NCBI GenBank assembly: GCA_035995205.1
Contig: DASYKS010000040.1
Location: 54,480 to 118,479 of the forward strand
Direction of reading: 5' to 3'
Length of the DNA: 64,000 nucleotides
From: DASYKS01 sp035995205
GTDB taxonomy: Bacteria > Acidobacteriota > Thermoanaerobaculia > Multivoradales > UBA5704
Shown: in pieces, positions 42,999-51,439 of the stretch
Layout of the letters: every line of letters begins with the position of its first letter
Position numbering within the stretch: the first letter of the stretch is position 1
The notes under the pieces: model-generated
What the model was told of the DNA's origin: nothing
Databases searched by the model: none
The model's input: only the letters and a program-made list of their open reading frames with translations
Position numbers and translations under genes: made by a program

Positions 42999-45900
42999 CT
43001 ACCGCCGTCCCCGCCGTCCGGCGAGATAGTCGGCAAGCGAAGGAACGTTCGGCCGCCGCGGGCTCGGCTTGATCGGTTTCACCGGTTCCGCCACCCGCAC
43101 CTCGACCCGCCCGATCGAGATCCGCACCGTGGCCTGCCGCCCCGCGCCACCGTCCCCCCCTTCGGAGGTCGCGGAGCGTTCGAGATCGGCACCCTTCCGC
43201 CGCGCCGGCTCGCGATCGGCCGGTGTCTCGTCGATCGAAGTCGGGCGTCGCAACGCGCGTGGCGCTTCCTCGACTTCGGCGGGTGGCCGGTCGGAAGGGG
43301 CCAAATCCTCGCGGGCCGTTGTGAGTGGGTGCAGCCCGGGTGCGGAGTCTTCCGCGACCACAGGCTCCGCGAGCGGAACACGACGTTCCGGAGTGTCCGA
43401 GGACGGAGAGGTGGGCGCGACCTCGGCCGGGCCGAACGGTGGAGCAAGGGACGGAACCGGACTGGGAGCGGCAGCGCTCACAGCTGTCAGCGCCGGTCCT
43501 GCTTGGATCGGGGCTGCCGAGATGGAGGGCAGCGGCGCGCTCGGCGCAACGCTCGCTTCGGCGACGGTGCGTTGAATCGGTGCGTTTCCCCGCCCACCAT
43601 CGCCGAACATAGGATCTCTGTGCGGAAGGGTCGGCTGCGGCGCCTCGCCTTCGAAGGGAGAACGAGTCTCTTCGGCGTAGCCGGGCACCTCGAGCGGAGC
43701 GCCTTGCTGCCTGGAGCGGCCCCCATCCTGTCCTTCCCCCGGCTCCAACCCTCCCCCTCCCCGGGGGAAGGGACGCTCCGCTCGACGATCAGTGGCTGCG
43801 GAGCTTGTCGGGCTCTGGCTCGGTGCTGGTCGAGAGGATCCGGAGGGAGCACCCCGGAAATCGCGGTCCGATTCGGAGGTCGCTGCGGGCATGGCCTTGC
43901 CTGCCGACCCTTCCGCCAGCGAGGTTCTCTCTTCGGTGGAGAAGAAGGCGGAATCTCGGTTTTCACCCTCGGCGATCGCAGGGTCCCTTCCCCCGGGGAG
44001 GGGGAGGGTTGGAGCCGGGGGAAGGACAGGATGGGGGCCGCCCAAGTCGGCGACCCGCACCGCTTGACGCGAAGGCTGAGCAGGGCTCGCCTCTACGCTC
44101 AATTCGCGCTCGACGGCTCGCTCGGTTGCGCGCGCCTCGATCGCCGCCGTTTCGAGCGGAGCCTTCGCAATCCGAGAACGCTGCATCTCGCCGAGTGGCT
44201 CGCCTCCCTCTTCCTCTCGCTGAGCTTTTCCCAAACTTTCGGAGGCCGCTTGTGCATCGATCTCGGGCTCGACGGATGAAGGTCTCCGCAAGACCCTGGG
44301 ATCGGCACCGGACGGCGCCTGGCTTGTGACGACGTTCGGCACCGCCTCCGCTCTCTTCGCCGCGAGGGGATCTCTGCCGCCCGGCCCCCCAGATACCTCG
44401 CTCTCGCTCGGAATGACGGAGGGGGGAGGGATGTCGCTGCCGCGGGCTGGCGCTGCCTGTCGGGCGACCTCTCGATCGAAGGCCGGCTGCGTTGAGACTG
44501 GTGTGCGCTGGATCGGGGGCTCTTGGTCCCGTCCCAGGGGGCGCGATGTCGGAGAGTGACGTTCGCTCTCTGCGGTCGAGAAAGCGGTCGGCGGTTCCGG
44601 AGAGAGTGGCGGTCGACCCTCCGCCCGGCGGTCGTCTCCCGGTGCTTCCCGCGAAACGTCGAAAGGCGCACCAGTCATCGTAGGGGCGGAGCTTGCCTCC
44701 GCCCGCGGCTGTCGCGGATCTCGGGCGGAGGCAAGCTCCGCCCCTACGGGGGTTGGCTCTGGACGGAGCGGTACGGCTTCGTTCAGCCGAGCCGACGTCG
44801 ACGGATGCCCCGGGAGATCGGAAGTCTGAGGCGTTGCGACGGAGGGCTCCTGGACGCGCTGGATCGGAAGCGAAGCGTCCGGCCAAGGGCTCGTCCCCGC
44901 GATCGAATCGGCGACCGAGGAGCCTGCGGTCGGCGTAATTCGTGGTGGAATCTCCTTCTCCTTTGCCTCCTTTGCGAGGGGGACGGAAGCCTCGGAAGAA
45001 GACTCCGGCTCTCGGGCTTCCACGGCTCTCGCGGGACGGTCTATCGCCTCCGGAATCCGGCTCGATTCGAGCCCGGCAGGTGCCGATCCAGCCATCTCGC
45101 TCTCAGTCGTCAGCAGCGGCGCCGAGATCCTCGCGTGCTGCTCTTTGACGAGCCGCTCGCGGGCCTCCTCCCCTCGCGGAGCTTTTCCCGCACCTTCGGA
45201 GGACGCCGGACGCGTCGCTTCGGGCTCCGCGGTGGGAAACGAAGGCGGATTCGTCCTCTCAAGTCCGGCACCGGCCGAACCGGCCTCTGAGGACGAAGCG
45301 GCCACCTGGCCCTTCGTAGGGGCGGAGCTTGTCTCCGCCCTCGTAGGCCTCGGATCGTGGGCGGAGGCAAGCTCCGCCCCTACGTCGGATTCGAATGATG
45401 TCGGCCGAAGGGGGGAGCGCGGGAGATCGGAAGCCTTCGGAGGCGTAGCGGCCGGCTGGCCGAGATCGCTTCGTTTTGACTCCGTGGCCGAAGTTGCCTC
45501 CTCCGTCTCTGTCATCCCGAGCGGGAGCGAGGACTCTGGGGGGACGGGCGGCCTTGAACCCCCTAGTCCCAACGGACGATCCGCCACCCTTCCCCAAGAT
45601 TCCTCGCTCTCGCTCGGAGTGACAGGCGGAGAGGATTCTCGAAGAGGGGTCGGCGTTCTCTCCGCGGAGGGCGAAGCCTCTAGAGGTAAGGCGCCGATGG
45701 CGTCGATAGGGCTTTGCTGCGAGGAAATCCGCGCCGTCGGTAACGGCCCTTCGACCGCCTCATCTCCGCGAACCGATCCGACCGACGGCGAGCTTGGCGT
45801 GTCGATGGCTCTTGGAGGTATCGTCGCCGAGGGTTCCAGCGTGCGTTGGATCGGGAGTTCCGTCGAAGGGCTCGCAGCAGGGATAGAGGAGGGGGCAAGC

Positions 45901-48416
45901 GACCGTTGCCCGGAGTCCGAAACCGCTTCCATCTCCGTCATCCCGAGCGAGAGCGAGGGATCTGGGGGGGCGGGAGGCCTTGAATCCCCTCGCCCCAACG
46001 GGCGATCCGCCCCCCTTCCCCCAGATTCCTCGCTCCCGCTCGGAATGACAGTTGGAGAGGGTTCTCCTTGAGGAACGTCTTCCTCTACACGAGGCAACGA
46101 ATCCAGAGGCAGGGCGGCGAGAGGGCCCTGCGACGGAATCGGTGCCGGTACAGGCATCTCGCTCTCGCTGGAGACGAAAGGCGTGAAGGTAGCCGCCTCA
46201 TCTCCGCGAACCGAGCCGACCGGCGGCGAGTTCGGTGTGTCGACGACTTTCGGAGGTATCGCCGCCGATGGTTCCAGCGTGCGCTGGATCGGGAGTTCCG
46301 CCGAAGGGCTCGCAGAAGGGATTGAGGAGGCGGCCGGCGATCGTTGCTTGGAGTCCGAAACCGCTTCTGTCTCCGTCATCCCGAGCGGGAGCGAGGGATC
46401 TGGGCGGGCGGGAGGCCTTGAATCCCATTGGCCCGGAGGGATCTCCGCCACCCTGCCCCCAGATTCCTCGCTCCCGCTCGGAATGACGGTTGGAAGGGGA
46501 GTGCTGGCAGGAGTCGTGGTTCCCGGCTCCTCTCCCCCGTGAACGGGAGCGACTTGTTGGGGTGCGCTCGGCCGATCCGCGCCCTGCGTCGGTGGCCCCA
46601 TCGTCCGCTCGAGTCCCGCATCTGCGCCGACCTTCGCGGTCGAACTGGCCGCCTTGCTTCTCGTAGGGGCGGAGCTTGTCTCTGGCCGGCGATCATTGCC
46701 ATCCCAGCCGGAAGGAAGCGCAGCCGCTGGTCGAGAAGGAGCGGAAGCGGAGAGAGGCGCCTGAGACGTAAGGACACCCCCGGCGGTCTCTCCAACCCTT
46801 TCGCTCGGTGGGTCGGCTTTCGGAGCGGAAACCGCCTCCTTCTCCGTCATCCCGAGCGGGAGCGAGGGATCTGGGCGGGTGGGTGGCCTTGAATCCCCTT
46901 GGCTCGGAGGGATCTCCGCCACCCTTCCCCCAGATTCCTCGCTCCCGCTCGGAATGACAGTTGGCTGGGGAGCAGTGGTGGCTGGAGGGCTCGGTAGGTC
47001 GGTGACCTTCGGAGGAGCTGCCGTCGATGGCGCCGTCGTCCGCCCGAGCGCCGCGTCTGCGCCGGCATCTGCGGATGAACTGGCCGTCTTGCCGCTCGTA
47101 GGGGCGGAGCTTGCCTCCGCCCGGGGATCGAGGCCGTCGCGGGCGGAGGCAAGCTCCGCCCCTACGGGGGTGCCGGTAGTCGCTGGCCGAGAGGGAACGG
47201 AAGCGGAGAGAGGCTCTTGGGGAATAGAAGCACGCCCGACGGTTTCTCCAACCCCCTCGCTCGGTGGGTCGGCTTTCGGAGCCGAAACCGCCTCTGTTTC
47301 CGTCATCCCGAGCGAGAGCGAGGGATCTGGGCGGAAGGGCGGCCTTGAATCCCCTGGCCTCGAAGGGATCTCCGCCACCCTTCCCCCAGATTCATCGCTC
47401 CCGCTCGGAATGACAGTTGGCTGGGGAGCAGTGGTGGCTGGAGGGCTCGGTAGGTCGGTGACCTTCGGAGGCTCTGTCGATGATGCCGTCGTTCGCCCAG
47501 GCTCCGCATCTGCGCCGACCTCGGCGGACGAACTGGCCGCCTTGCCGCTCGTAGGGGCGGAGCTTGTCTCCGCCCGGGGATCGAGGCCATTGCGGGCGGA
47601 GGCAAGCTCCGCCCCTACAGGAGCACCCGCAGCCGCCGGCCGAGCGGGTGCGGAAGCGGAGAGAGGCTCCTGAGGTGTGAGGACACGCCTGGCGGTTTCT
47701 CCAACTCCTTCGCTCGGTGGCTCGGCTTTCGGAGCTGAAATCGCCTCCTTCTCGGTCATCCCGAGCGATAGCGAGGGATCCGGGTGTGCGGGCGGCCTTG
47801 AATCCCCTGGCCTCGACGGGATCTCCGCCACCCTGCCCCCAGATTCCTCGCTCCCGCTCGGAATGACGGCCGGGGAGGGCTTGCCGTCCGGAGAGGTTTC
47901 CCTGAGAGGGGGGTTTCCGCTTATCGCTAGCTCCTCATAGGGAGACGCTAAGGCAGGCCGATCCTCCCGTAGGGGCGCACGGCCGTGCGCCCCTACCTCG
48001 GAAGGCAACGGTTGCCGAATCTCCGAGCGACCCTCCTGAGGCGAAGCGGAGTCTGAGGGCGAAGCGGTGGCGGGATCTCGGGGAGGAGGCGCGTCGGCCG
48101 CTCGCCGCGTTGGCTCTTCTCTCTCTTCCGCCGCAGGGCCTTCCGTCCTCTCCTCCTTCGGCCGATCCGACCGGAGCCGCGCGGGCAGGGGAAAGGGCGA
48201 TTCCTCCGCGGCCGTCGCCGCCTCCGCCTCCATCGCCGCCTCGGGCACCGCCTCCGGCTCCACCGATCGCAACCGCTCCGGCAGGGTGAGTGGCGGCGCT
48301 TCGTTTTCCAGGCCGAACGGGCGCGTGTCTTCGGCGAAGCGCGGGGCGACCCAGGGCCGGACCATCGGTCCGATCCCGAGGGCGCGTTCGGCGAGCCGCG
48401 TGAGGAAGTCCGACAT
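42999..48416 (-). CDS. 1805-residue disordered CIS protein built largely of translated REP-like repeats
   Basis: The N-terminus (MSDFLTRLAERALGIGPMVRPWVAPRFAED) and C-terminus (VRISIGRVEVRVAEP ... VPSLADYLAGRRGRR) resemble the ends of short proteins found at this position in other CIS operons. Between them lie about 1700 Pro/Ser/Glu/Ala-rich residues with no predicted fold. These contain six full 113-bp palindromic elements read as VIPSGSEESGG..DPSLSLGMTE, four full 68-bp elements read as VGAELASAR..RAEASSAPT, a 28-bp palindrome and a 59-bp perfect inverted repeat. Five PIQR motifs also recur. The frame stays open for 5.4 kb and all main repeats share one phase. The function is unknown; a tether, tape-measure or cargo-linked role is speculation. 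Confidence 0.85.
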   Translation of the reverse strand: MSDFLTRLAERALGIGPMVRPWVAPRFAEDTRPFGLENEAPPLTLPERLRSVEPEAVPEAAMEAEAATAAEESPFPLPARLRSDRPKEERTEGPAAEEREEPTRRAADAPPPRDPATASPSDSASPQEGRSEIRQPLPSEVGAHGRAPLREDRPALASPYEELAISGNPPLRETSPDGKPSPAVIPSGSEESGGRVAEIPSRPGDSRPPAHPDPSLSLGMTEKEAISAPKAEPPSEGVGETARRVLTPQEPLSASAPARPAAAGAPVGAELASARNGLDPRAETSSAPTSGKAASSSAEVGADAEPGRTTASSTEPPKVTDLPSPPATTAPQPTVIPSGSDESGGRVAEIPSRPGDSRPPFRPDPSLSLGMTETEAVSAPKADPPSEGVGETVGRASIPQEPLSASVPSRPATTGTPVGAELASARDGLDPRAEASSAPTSGKTASSSADAGADAALGRTTAPSTAAPPKVTDLPSPPATTAPQPTVIPSGSEESGGRVAEIPPSQGDSRPPTRPDPSLPLGMTEKEAVSAPKADPPSERVGETAGGVLTSQAPLSASAPSRPAAALPSGWDGNDRRPETSSAPTRSKAASSTAKVGADAGLERTMGPPTQGADRPSAPQQVAPVHGGEEPGTTTPASTPLPTVIPSGSEESGGRVAEIPPGQWDSRPPARPDPSLPLGMTETEAVSDSKQRSPAASSIPSASPSAELPIQRTLEPSAAIPPKVVDTPNSPPVGSVRGDEAATFTPFVSSESEMPVPAPIPSQGPLAALPLDSLPRVEEDVPQGEPSPTVIPSGSEESGGRGADRPLGRGDSRPPAPPDPSLSLGMTEMEAVSDSGQRSLAPSSIPAASPSTELPIQRTLEPSATIPPRAIDTPSSPSVGSVRGDEAVEGPLPTARISSQQSPIDAIGALPLEASPSAERTPTPLRESSPPVTPSESEESWGRVADRPLGLGGSRPPVPPESSLPLGMTETEEATSATESKRSDLGQPAATPPKASDLPRSPLRPTSFESDVGAELASAHDPRPTRAETSSAPTKGQVAASSSEAGSAGAGLERTNPPSFPTAEPEATRPASSEGAGKAPRGEEARERLVKEQHARISAPLLTTESEMAGSAPAGLESSRIPEAIDRPARAVEAREPESSSEASVPLAKEAKEKEIPPRITPTAGSSVADSIAGTSPWPDASLPIQRVQEPSVATPQTSDLPGHPSTSARLNEAVPLRPEPTPVGAELASARDPRQPRAEASSAPTMTGAPFDVSREAPGDDRRAEGRPPLSPEPPTAFSTAESERHSPTSRPLGRDQEPPIQRTPVSTQPAFDREVARQAAPARGSDIPPPSVIPSESEVSGGPGGRDPLAAKRAEAVPNVVTSQAPSGADPRVLRRPSSVEPEIDAQAASESLGKAQREEEGGEPLGEMQRSRIAKAPLETAAIEARATERAVERELSVEASPAQPSRQAVRVADLGGPHPVLPPAPTLPLPGGRDPAIAEGENRDSAFFSTEERTSLAEGSAGKAMPAATSESDRDFRGAPSGSSRPAPSQSPTSSAATDRRAERPFPRGGGGLEPGEGQDGGRSRQQGAPLEVPGYAEETRSPFEGEAPQPTLPHRDPMFGDGGRGNAPIQRTVAEASVAPSAPLPSISAAPIQAGPALTAVSAAAPSPVPSLAPPFGPAEVAPTSPSSDTPERRVPLAEPVVAEDSAPGLHPLTTAREDLAPSDRPPAEVEEAPRALRRPTSIDETPADREPARRKGADLERSATSEGGDGGAGRQATVRISIGRVEVRVAEPVKPIKPSPRRPNVPSLADYLAGRRGRR
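43716..44041. repeat. 59-bp perfect inverted repeat with 208-bp loop inside the disordered gene
   Basis: Arms 43716-43774 and 43983-44041 are exact reverse complements (CCCCATCCTGTCC ... and its complement). Both arms lie in the coding frame. The sequence resembles a common intergenic CCCTCTCC-type palindromic repeat. Confidence 0.9.
44385..44417. repeat. Element A, truncated copy
   Basis: Only the right half (CCAGATACCTCGCTCTCG and GGAATGAC) remains. It lies in the disordered CIS gene. Confidence 0.75.
44680..44747. repeat. Element B, 68-bp palindromic repeat
   Basis: GTAGGGGCGGAGCTTGCC and its reverse complement form 26-base arms around a short variable centre. In frame, the minus strand reads VGAELASARDPRQPRAEASSAPT-like sequence. 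Confidence 0.9.
45316..45383. repeat. Element B, 68-bp palindromic repeat
   Basis: Same arms as 44680-44747 with a few substitutions. It lies 636 bp further on, a multiple of three, so it is read in the same frame. Confidence 0.9.
45511..45623. repeat. Element A, 113-bp palindromic repeat
   Basis: GTCATCCCGAGCGGGAGCG at the left and CGCTCTCGCTCGGAGTGAC at the right are near-perfect inverted arms around a variable centre. The minus strand encodes a TPSESEESWGR..SSLPLGMTE segment. Confidence 0.9.
45937..46049. repeat. Element A, 113-bp palindromic repeat
   Basis: Second full copy, 426 bp (3 x 142) after the first, with the same length and arms. Confidence 0.9.
46375..46487. repeat. Element A, 113-bp palindromic repeat
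   Basis: Third full copy, 438 bp (3 x 146) after the previous one. Confidence 0.9.
46663..46684. repeat. Element B, truncated copy
   Basis: Only the left arm (GTAGGGGCGGAGCTTGTC) remains. The following bases are unrelated. Confidence 0.75.
46846..46958. repeat. Element A, 113-bp palindromic repeat
   Basis: Fourth full copy, 471 bp (3 x 157) after the previous one. Confidence 0.9.
47098..47165. repeat. Element B, 68-bp palindromic repeat
   Basis: Full copy with centre GGGATCGAGGCCGTCG. It is part of a larger A-spacer-B unit repeated at 47302-47618. Confidence 0.9.
47302..47414. repeat. Element A, 113-bp palindromic repeat
   Basis: Fifth full copy, 456 bp (3 x 152) after the previous one. 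Confidence 0.9.
47551..47618. repeat. Element B, 68-bp palindromic repeat
   Basis: Full copy, 453 bp (3 x 151) after the one at 47098. The spacing equals that between the neighbouring A copies, indicating segmental duplication of an A+B unit. Confidence 0.9.
47755..47867. repeat. Element A, 113-bp palindromic repeat
   Basis: Sixth full copy, 453 bp (3 x 151) after the previous one. It is nearest the protein N-terminus. Confidence 0.9.
47969..47996. repeat. Element C, perfect 28-bp palindrome
   Basis: GTAGGGGCGCACGG joined to its exact reverse complement, in the coding frame of the disordered gene (read VGAHGRAPLR). Confidence 0.92.
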
Positions 48417-48467
48417 GGTGGAAAGGCAGACCTCAGCGCGGCGCGACGCGGGAAATCGGCGACAGCC

Positions 48468-49220
48468 TCACTCCGAGATCCTCTCGATGTAGGCCTGGCG
48501 CCGCGCCGGGCTCATCGCCAGGATTTCGCTCTGGTTCCAGCCGTAGGCGCGGGCGAGGGCGTGGACCTCGCCGAGCAGGCGCTCGGACATTGTGGCGGTC
48601 TCGGTCCAGAAGAAATTGCAGATGTCGAGATAGGCGATCCAACCGTGACCGCAACGGGCGCAGCTCAAGCGCAGCTCCACTTCCGCCTGCGGGTCTTCCG
48701 CCGTCATCCGCTCGCCCAGCGCGGCGATGATCTTTTCGGGCAGGCGCTCGAGGAGCTCGGGAGCGGGGATCGGCGCGCCGTCGTGGCTCGCTTCGAGAAT
48801 CGTGCGGCGAAGTAGCTCGGCCCGCACCACGGCGACGTCGCGGCGGGAGGCCGCGGTCGCGGCGGTCAGGTCGCCCGCGGTCGGCAGGCGATAGCGGAGC
48901 GACCAGCCGTCCTGCTCGAATCGTCCCTCGGCGGGTGGAGCACTGCCGTCCGCCACGTAGATGTCGCGGATCGGCAGCGTGAACTCCAGGCGGGAATTGC
49001 ACTCCGGACACTCGGTCCGGCCGCGCAGGTCGGGACCGAGCGACCGGTCGCGCAGGGCGAGCAGCCCGGCGTCGCGTTCTCCGACCGTAAGGGCCGCGAG
49101 ATCCCCCCTCTTCCGGCCCGGCAGCGACGCGCCGAGAAACGCAAGGGCGCGCTCGGGGAGCGTGCGTTGCGTGCCACGCTCCCAGACCTCTATCAGCCCT
49201 TCCGCGGACAGCGCGCGCAC
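48468..49220 (-). CDS. Zinc-ribbon CIS protein with tail-chaperone-like C-terminus
   Basis: A 250-residue protein. Two CxxC knuckles (CPEC at about 72 and CARC at about 184) suggest one split zinc ribbon. Between them is a helical region. The C-terminal LLGEVHALARAYGWNQSEILAMSPARRQAYIERI resembles small DUF6760-like or tail-assembly-chaperone segments usually encoded next to CIS tube genes. It starts 3 bp after the tube gene stop. A role in tube assembly is inferred from position. Confidence 0.75.
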   Translation of the reverse strand: MRALSAEGLIEVWERGTQRTLPERALAFLGASLPGRKRGDLAALTVGERDAGLLALRDRSLGPDLRGRTECPECNSRLEFTLPIRDIYVADGSAPPAEGRFEQDGWSLRYRLPTAGDLTAATAASRRDVAVVRAELLRRTILEASHDGAPIPAPELLERLPEKIIAALGERMTAEDPQAEVELRLSCARCGHGWIAYLDICNFFWTETATMSERLLGEVHALARAYGWNQSEILAMSPARRQAYIERISE

Positions 49221-49223
49221 GGC

Positions 49224-49778
49224 TTACGACGAGGGTTGCAGGTAGCTCACCGCCGACGGCGCGCTCACCGAGTCGTCGCGGGTCCAGCCCTCGTTTTGCA
49301 GCGTCAGGCTTTCGATCGCCACGGCGTTGGCGCTGCCGTCGAGCTCGGGCATCGCGGTGTACTCCGAAGGCCAGCAGCTGAAGATGTAGTAGGACATGAC
49401 CACCTGGCCGGACTGGTTCATCAGCTGGATGTTGATGTCCTTGCGGAAGTCCTTGAGGGAAACCTCCTGGCCCAGCTTGCCGGTGTTCGGGTAGTACCAG
49501 ATCTTGTTCGCCCACTGCTCGAAGTTGACGTCGAACGTGATGCCGCGCTCCAGCGTGACCGGCCCGTATTCCGTCTGGCCGGGCAGGCGTCGCACGCCCT
49601 GCGGCGCCCCGCCCTCGCGCCAGGAGGCGACCTGGGTCGTGCGGGTGAGCGCGCTCACCTTGCTCACCATGGCGATCGGGGTGGTTCCCGGCGGCGTCGG
49701 GTTGGCGCCCCAAAACACCGCGAACTTATAGTTCAGGAACGGGTCGACAAGGCTGGTTCCGACGTTCGCTGGGGCCAT
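49224..49778 (-). CDS. CIS inner tube protein (gp19/Hcp-like)
   Basis: A 184-residue tube protein of the T4 gp19/Afp1 family: DPFLNYKFAVFWG, VSALTRTTQVASWREGGAPQG, QTEYGPVTLERGITFDVNFEQWANKIW, KDFRKDINIQLMNQSGQVVMSYYIFSCWPSEYTAMPELDGSANAVAIESLTLQNEGW. These are the characteristic segments. A GAGGAGAG ribosome-binding site precedes the ATG. Only one tube gene is present, whereas Afp/PVC loci usually have two. Confidence 0.95.
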   Translation of the reverse strand: MAPANVGTSLVDPFLNYKFAVFWGANPTPPGTTPIAMVSKVSALTRTTQVASWREGGAPQGVRRLPGQTEYGPVTLERGITFDVNFEQWANKIWYYPNTGKLGQEVSLKDFRKDINIQLMNQSGQVVMSYYIFSCWPSEYTAMPELDGSANAVAIESLTLQNEGWTRDDSVSAPSAVSYLQPSS

Positions 49779-49813
49779 GACTTACTCTCCTCTTCCTCTT
49801 TGGTTCACTCGGG

Positions 49814-51400
49814 TTACGACGTCTGTCCGGCGATCTGCTGGATCTGCAGGATGACGAACTCGGCCGGTTGAACCGGCGCGACGCCGATGATGATGTTGAC
49901 GATGCCTTGGTCGATGTCGGTCTGGGTGGTGGTGCTCGAATCGCAGTGGACGAAATAGGCCGACGCGGCGCTCGCGCCCGCGAACGCGCCTTGCGAGTAG
50001 AGCCCGGCGAGGAAGTTGCCGACCGAAACGCGGATGTTCGCCCAGAGCCCGTCGTCGTTCGGCTGGAACACGGTCCACTTCAAGCTCTGCTGGAGCGACA
50101 GCTCGATGTAGTCGAGCAGCCGGCGGACCGGGATGTACTTCCATTGGCTGCTGATCTGGTCGGCGCCCGCGAGCGTCCGCGCGCCCCACGACAGGTTGCC
50201 GAACACCGGGAACGAACGGAGGGCGTTGATGCCGAGCGGATTGAGCTGGCCGTTCTGCGCGTCGGTGATCGGCACCGCGATGTCCGCGCCTTGGAGCACC
50301 GCCTCGGTCCCGGCGGGCGCCTTCCAGACCCCTTCCGACACGTCGACCCGGGCGTAGACCCCGGCGAGCGTGCCGCTCGCGCCGACGTTCCTCGGCTGGA
50401 AGTTCGCGCTCGGGTCGGGGATGATCAAGCGCGGAAAGTAGACCGCCCCGGAGTAGTTGTCCTCGCCCAGCACGTAGGTCTGCGCCCAGCTCTGCATCGC
50501 CTCGACGGTCACGATGTTCTGCGGGATGTCGACGATGTAGAACGCTTTGCGGGGGCCGCAAAACGCGAGTGCCGCGGTCATCGCGTTCGACATTTCGCCG
50601 GTCGAGACTCCCGCCTTCGCGGTGGCGGGCAGGCAGAGCGTATTGAACACCGCCGGGGCGATCCGGTCGAGCGCGTCGAGGTTCGCGTCCTGGGTGAGCA
50701 CGCCGGGACCGGGGATCGCGCCGTTGGCGCCGTTCTTGAGCAGGAAAGGGACTGGAGGGTTCGGGTCGTTCGCGGCCGGAATGGCGGCGGGCCCCACGGT
50801 GCTGCCGGCCGGAGCCGGGATGCGGATCAGCCGGGACGCGGAGTTGATCACCGCCGGGGCGTACATCGCGCTGGACGGATTGAGAGTCAGATTCAGGTAG
50901 CTCTCCGAGCCCATCTGGCGCCCTTGGACGATCTCGGCGACGCTCAGATTGAACGTTCCGTCCGGAATGATCTGGTTGCCGACGGGGACCGGGCGCGACA
51001 GCGTGACCTGCAGGTTGTTGCCCCAGGCGCCGGGGTTCGCGGATTGGATCAGAAAACCCGCGCCGTTCGAGCTGGCCAGGGCCGCGTCGTCGGAGACCAC
51101 GCGGACGAACCAGCCGATCATCCCGCCGTTCAAGTAGTACTGGTAGGCGGCGTAGGTCGCTTCGCTGTCTCCGTCGATGCCGCCGTACAGACGCTGGAAG
51201 TCGCTCCAGTTGTTGATCTGGAACGCGAGCGGCGTGAACGTCGGGCTCGAAAGGTCGGCGGCGTTGTCGGTGATGGTGATCGGGCCGCGCCGGAAATAGT
51301 CGACGAAGGCGGTCGACGACGTGGTGACGCCGGTGACGACCTGGTTGGTGTTCGGCAGCTCTTCGATGTAGATGCCGGGATAGCTGACTTGTACGGGCAC
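49814..51400 (-). CDS. CIS tail sheath protein 2
   Basis: A 528-residue sheath protein. It has the N-terminal SYPGIYIEELPNTNQVVTGVTTSSTAFVDYFRRGP, a middle domain, and the conserved C-terminal sheath core (VNIIIGVAPVQPAEFVILQIQQIAGQ) involved in the strand-exchange mesh. It starts with GTG at 51400, preceded by GAGGAGAGG. It is similar along its whole length to the first sheath except for the Ig-like insert of that protein. Confidence 0.95.
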   Translation of the reverse strand: MPVQVSYPGIYIEELPNTNQVVTGVTTSSTAFVDYFRRGPITITDNAADLSSPTFTPLAFQINNWSDFQRLYGGIDGDSEATYAAYQYYLNGGMIGWFVRVVSDDAALASSNGAGFLIQSANPGAWGNNLQVTLSRPVPVGNQIIPDGTFNLSVAEIVQGRQMGSESYLNLTLNPSSAMYAPAVINSASRLIRIPAPAGSTVGPAAIPAANDPNPPVPFLLKNGANGAIPGPGVLTQDANLDALDRIAPAVFNTLCLPATAKAGVSTGEMSNAMTAALAFCGPRKAFYIVDIPQNIVTVEAMQSWAQTYVLGEDNYSGAVYFPRLIIPDPSANFQPRNVGASGTLAGVYARVDVSEGVWKAPAGTEAVLQGADIAVPITDAQNGQLNPLGINALRSFPVFGNLSWGARTLAGADQISSQWKYIPVRRLLDYIELSLQQSLKWTVFQPNDDGLWANIRVSVGNFLAGLYSQGAFAGASAASAYFVHCDSSTTTQTDIDQGIVNIIIGVAPVQPAEFVILQIQQIAGQTS

Positions 51401-51439
51401 GGGCCTCTCCTCGCTCTTTCGATCGATCGACTTTCAGCG

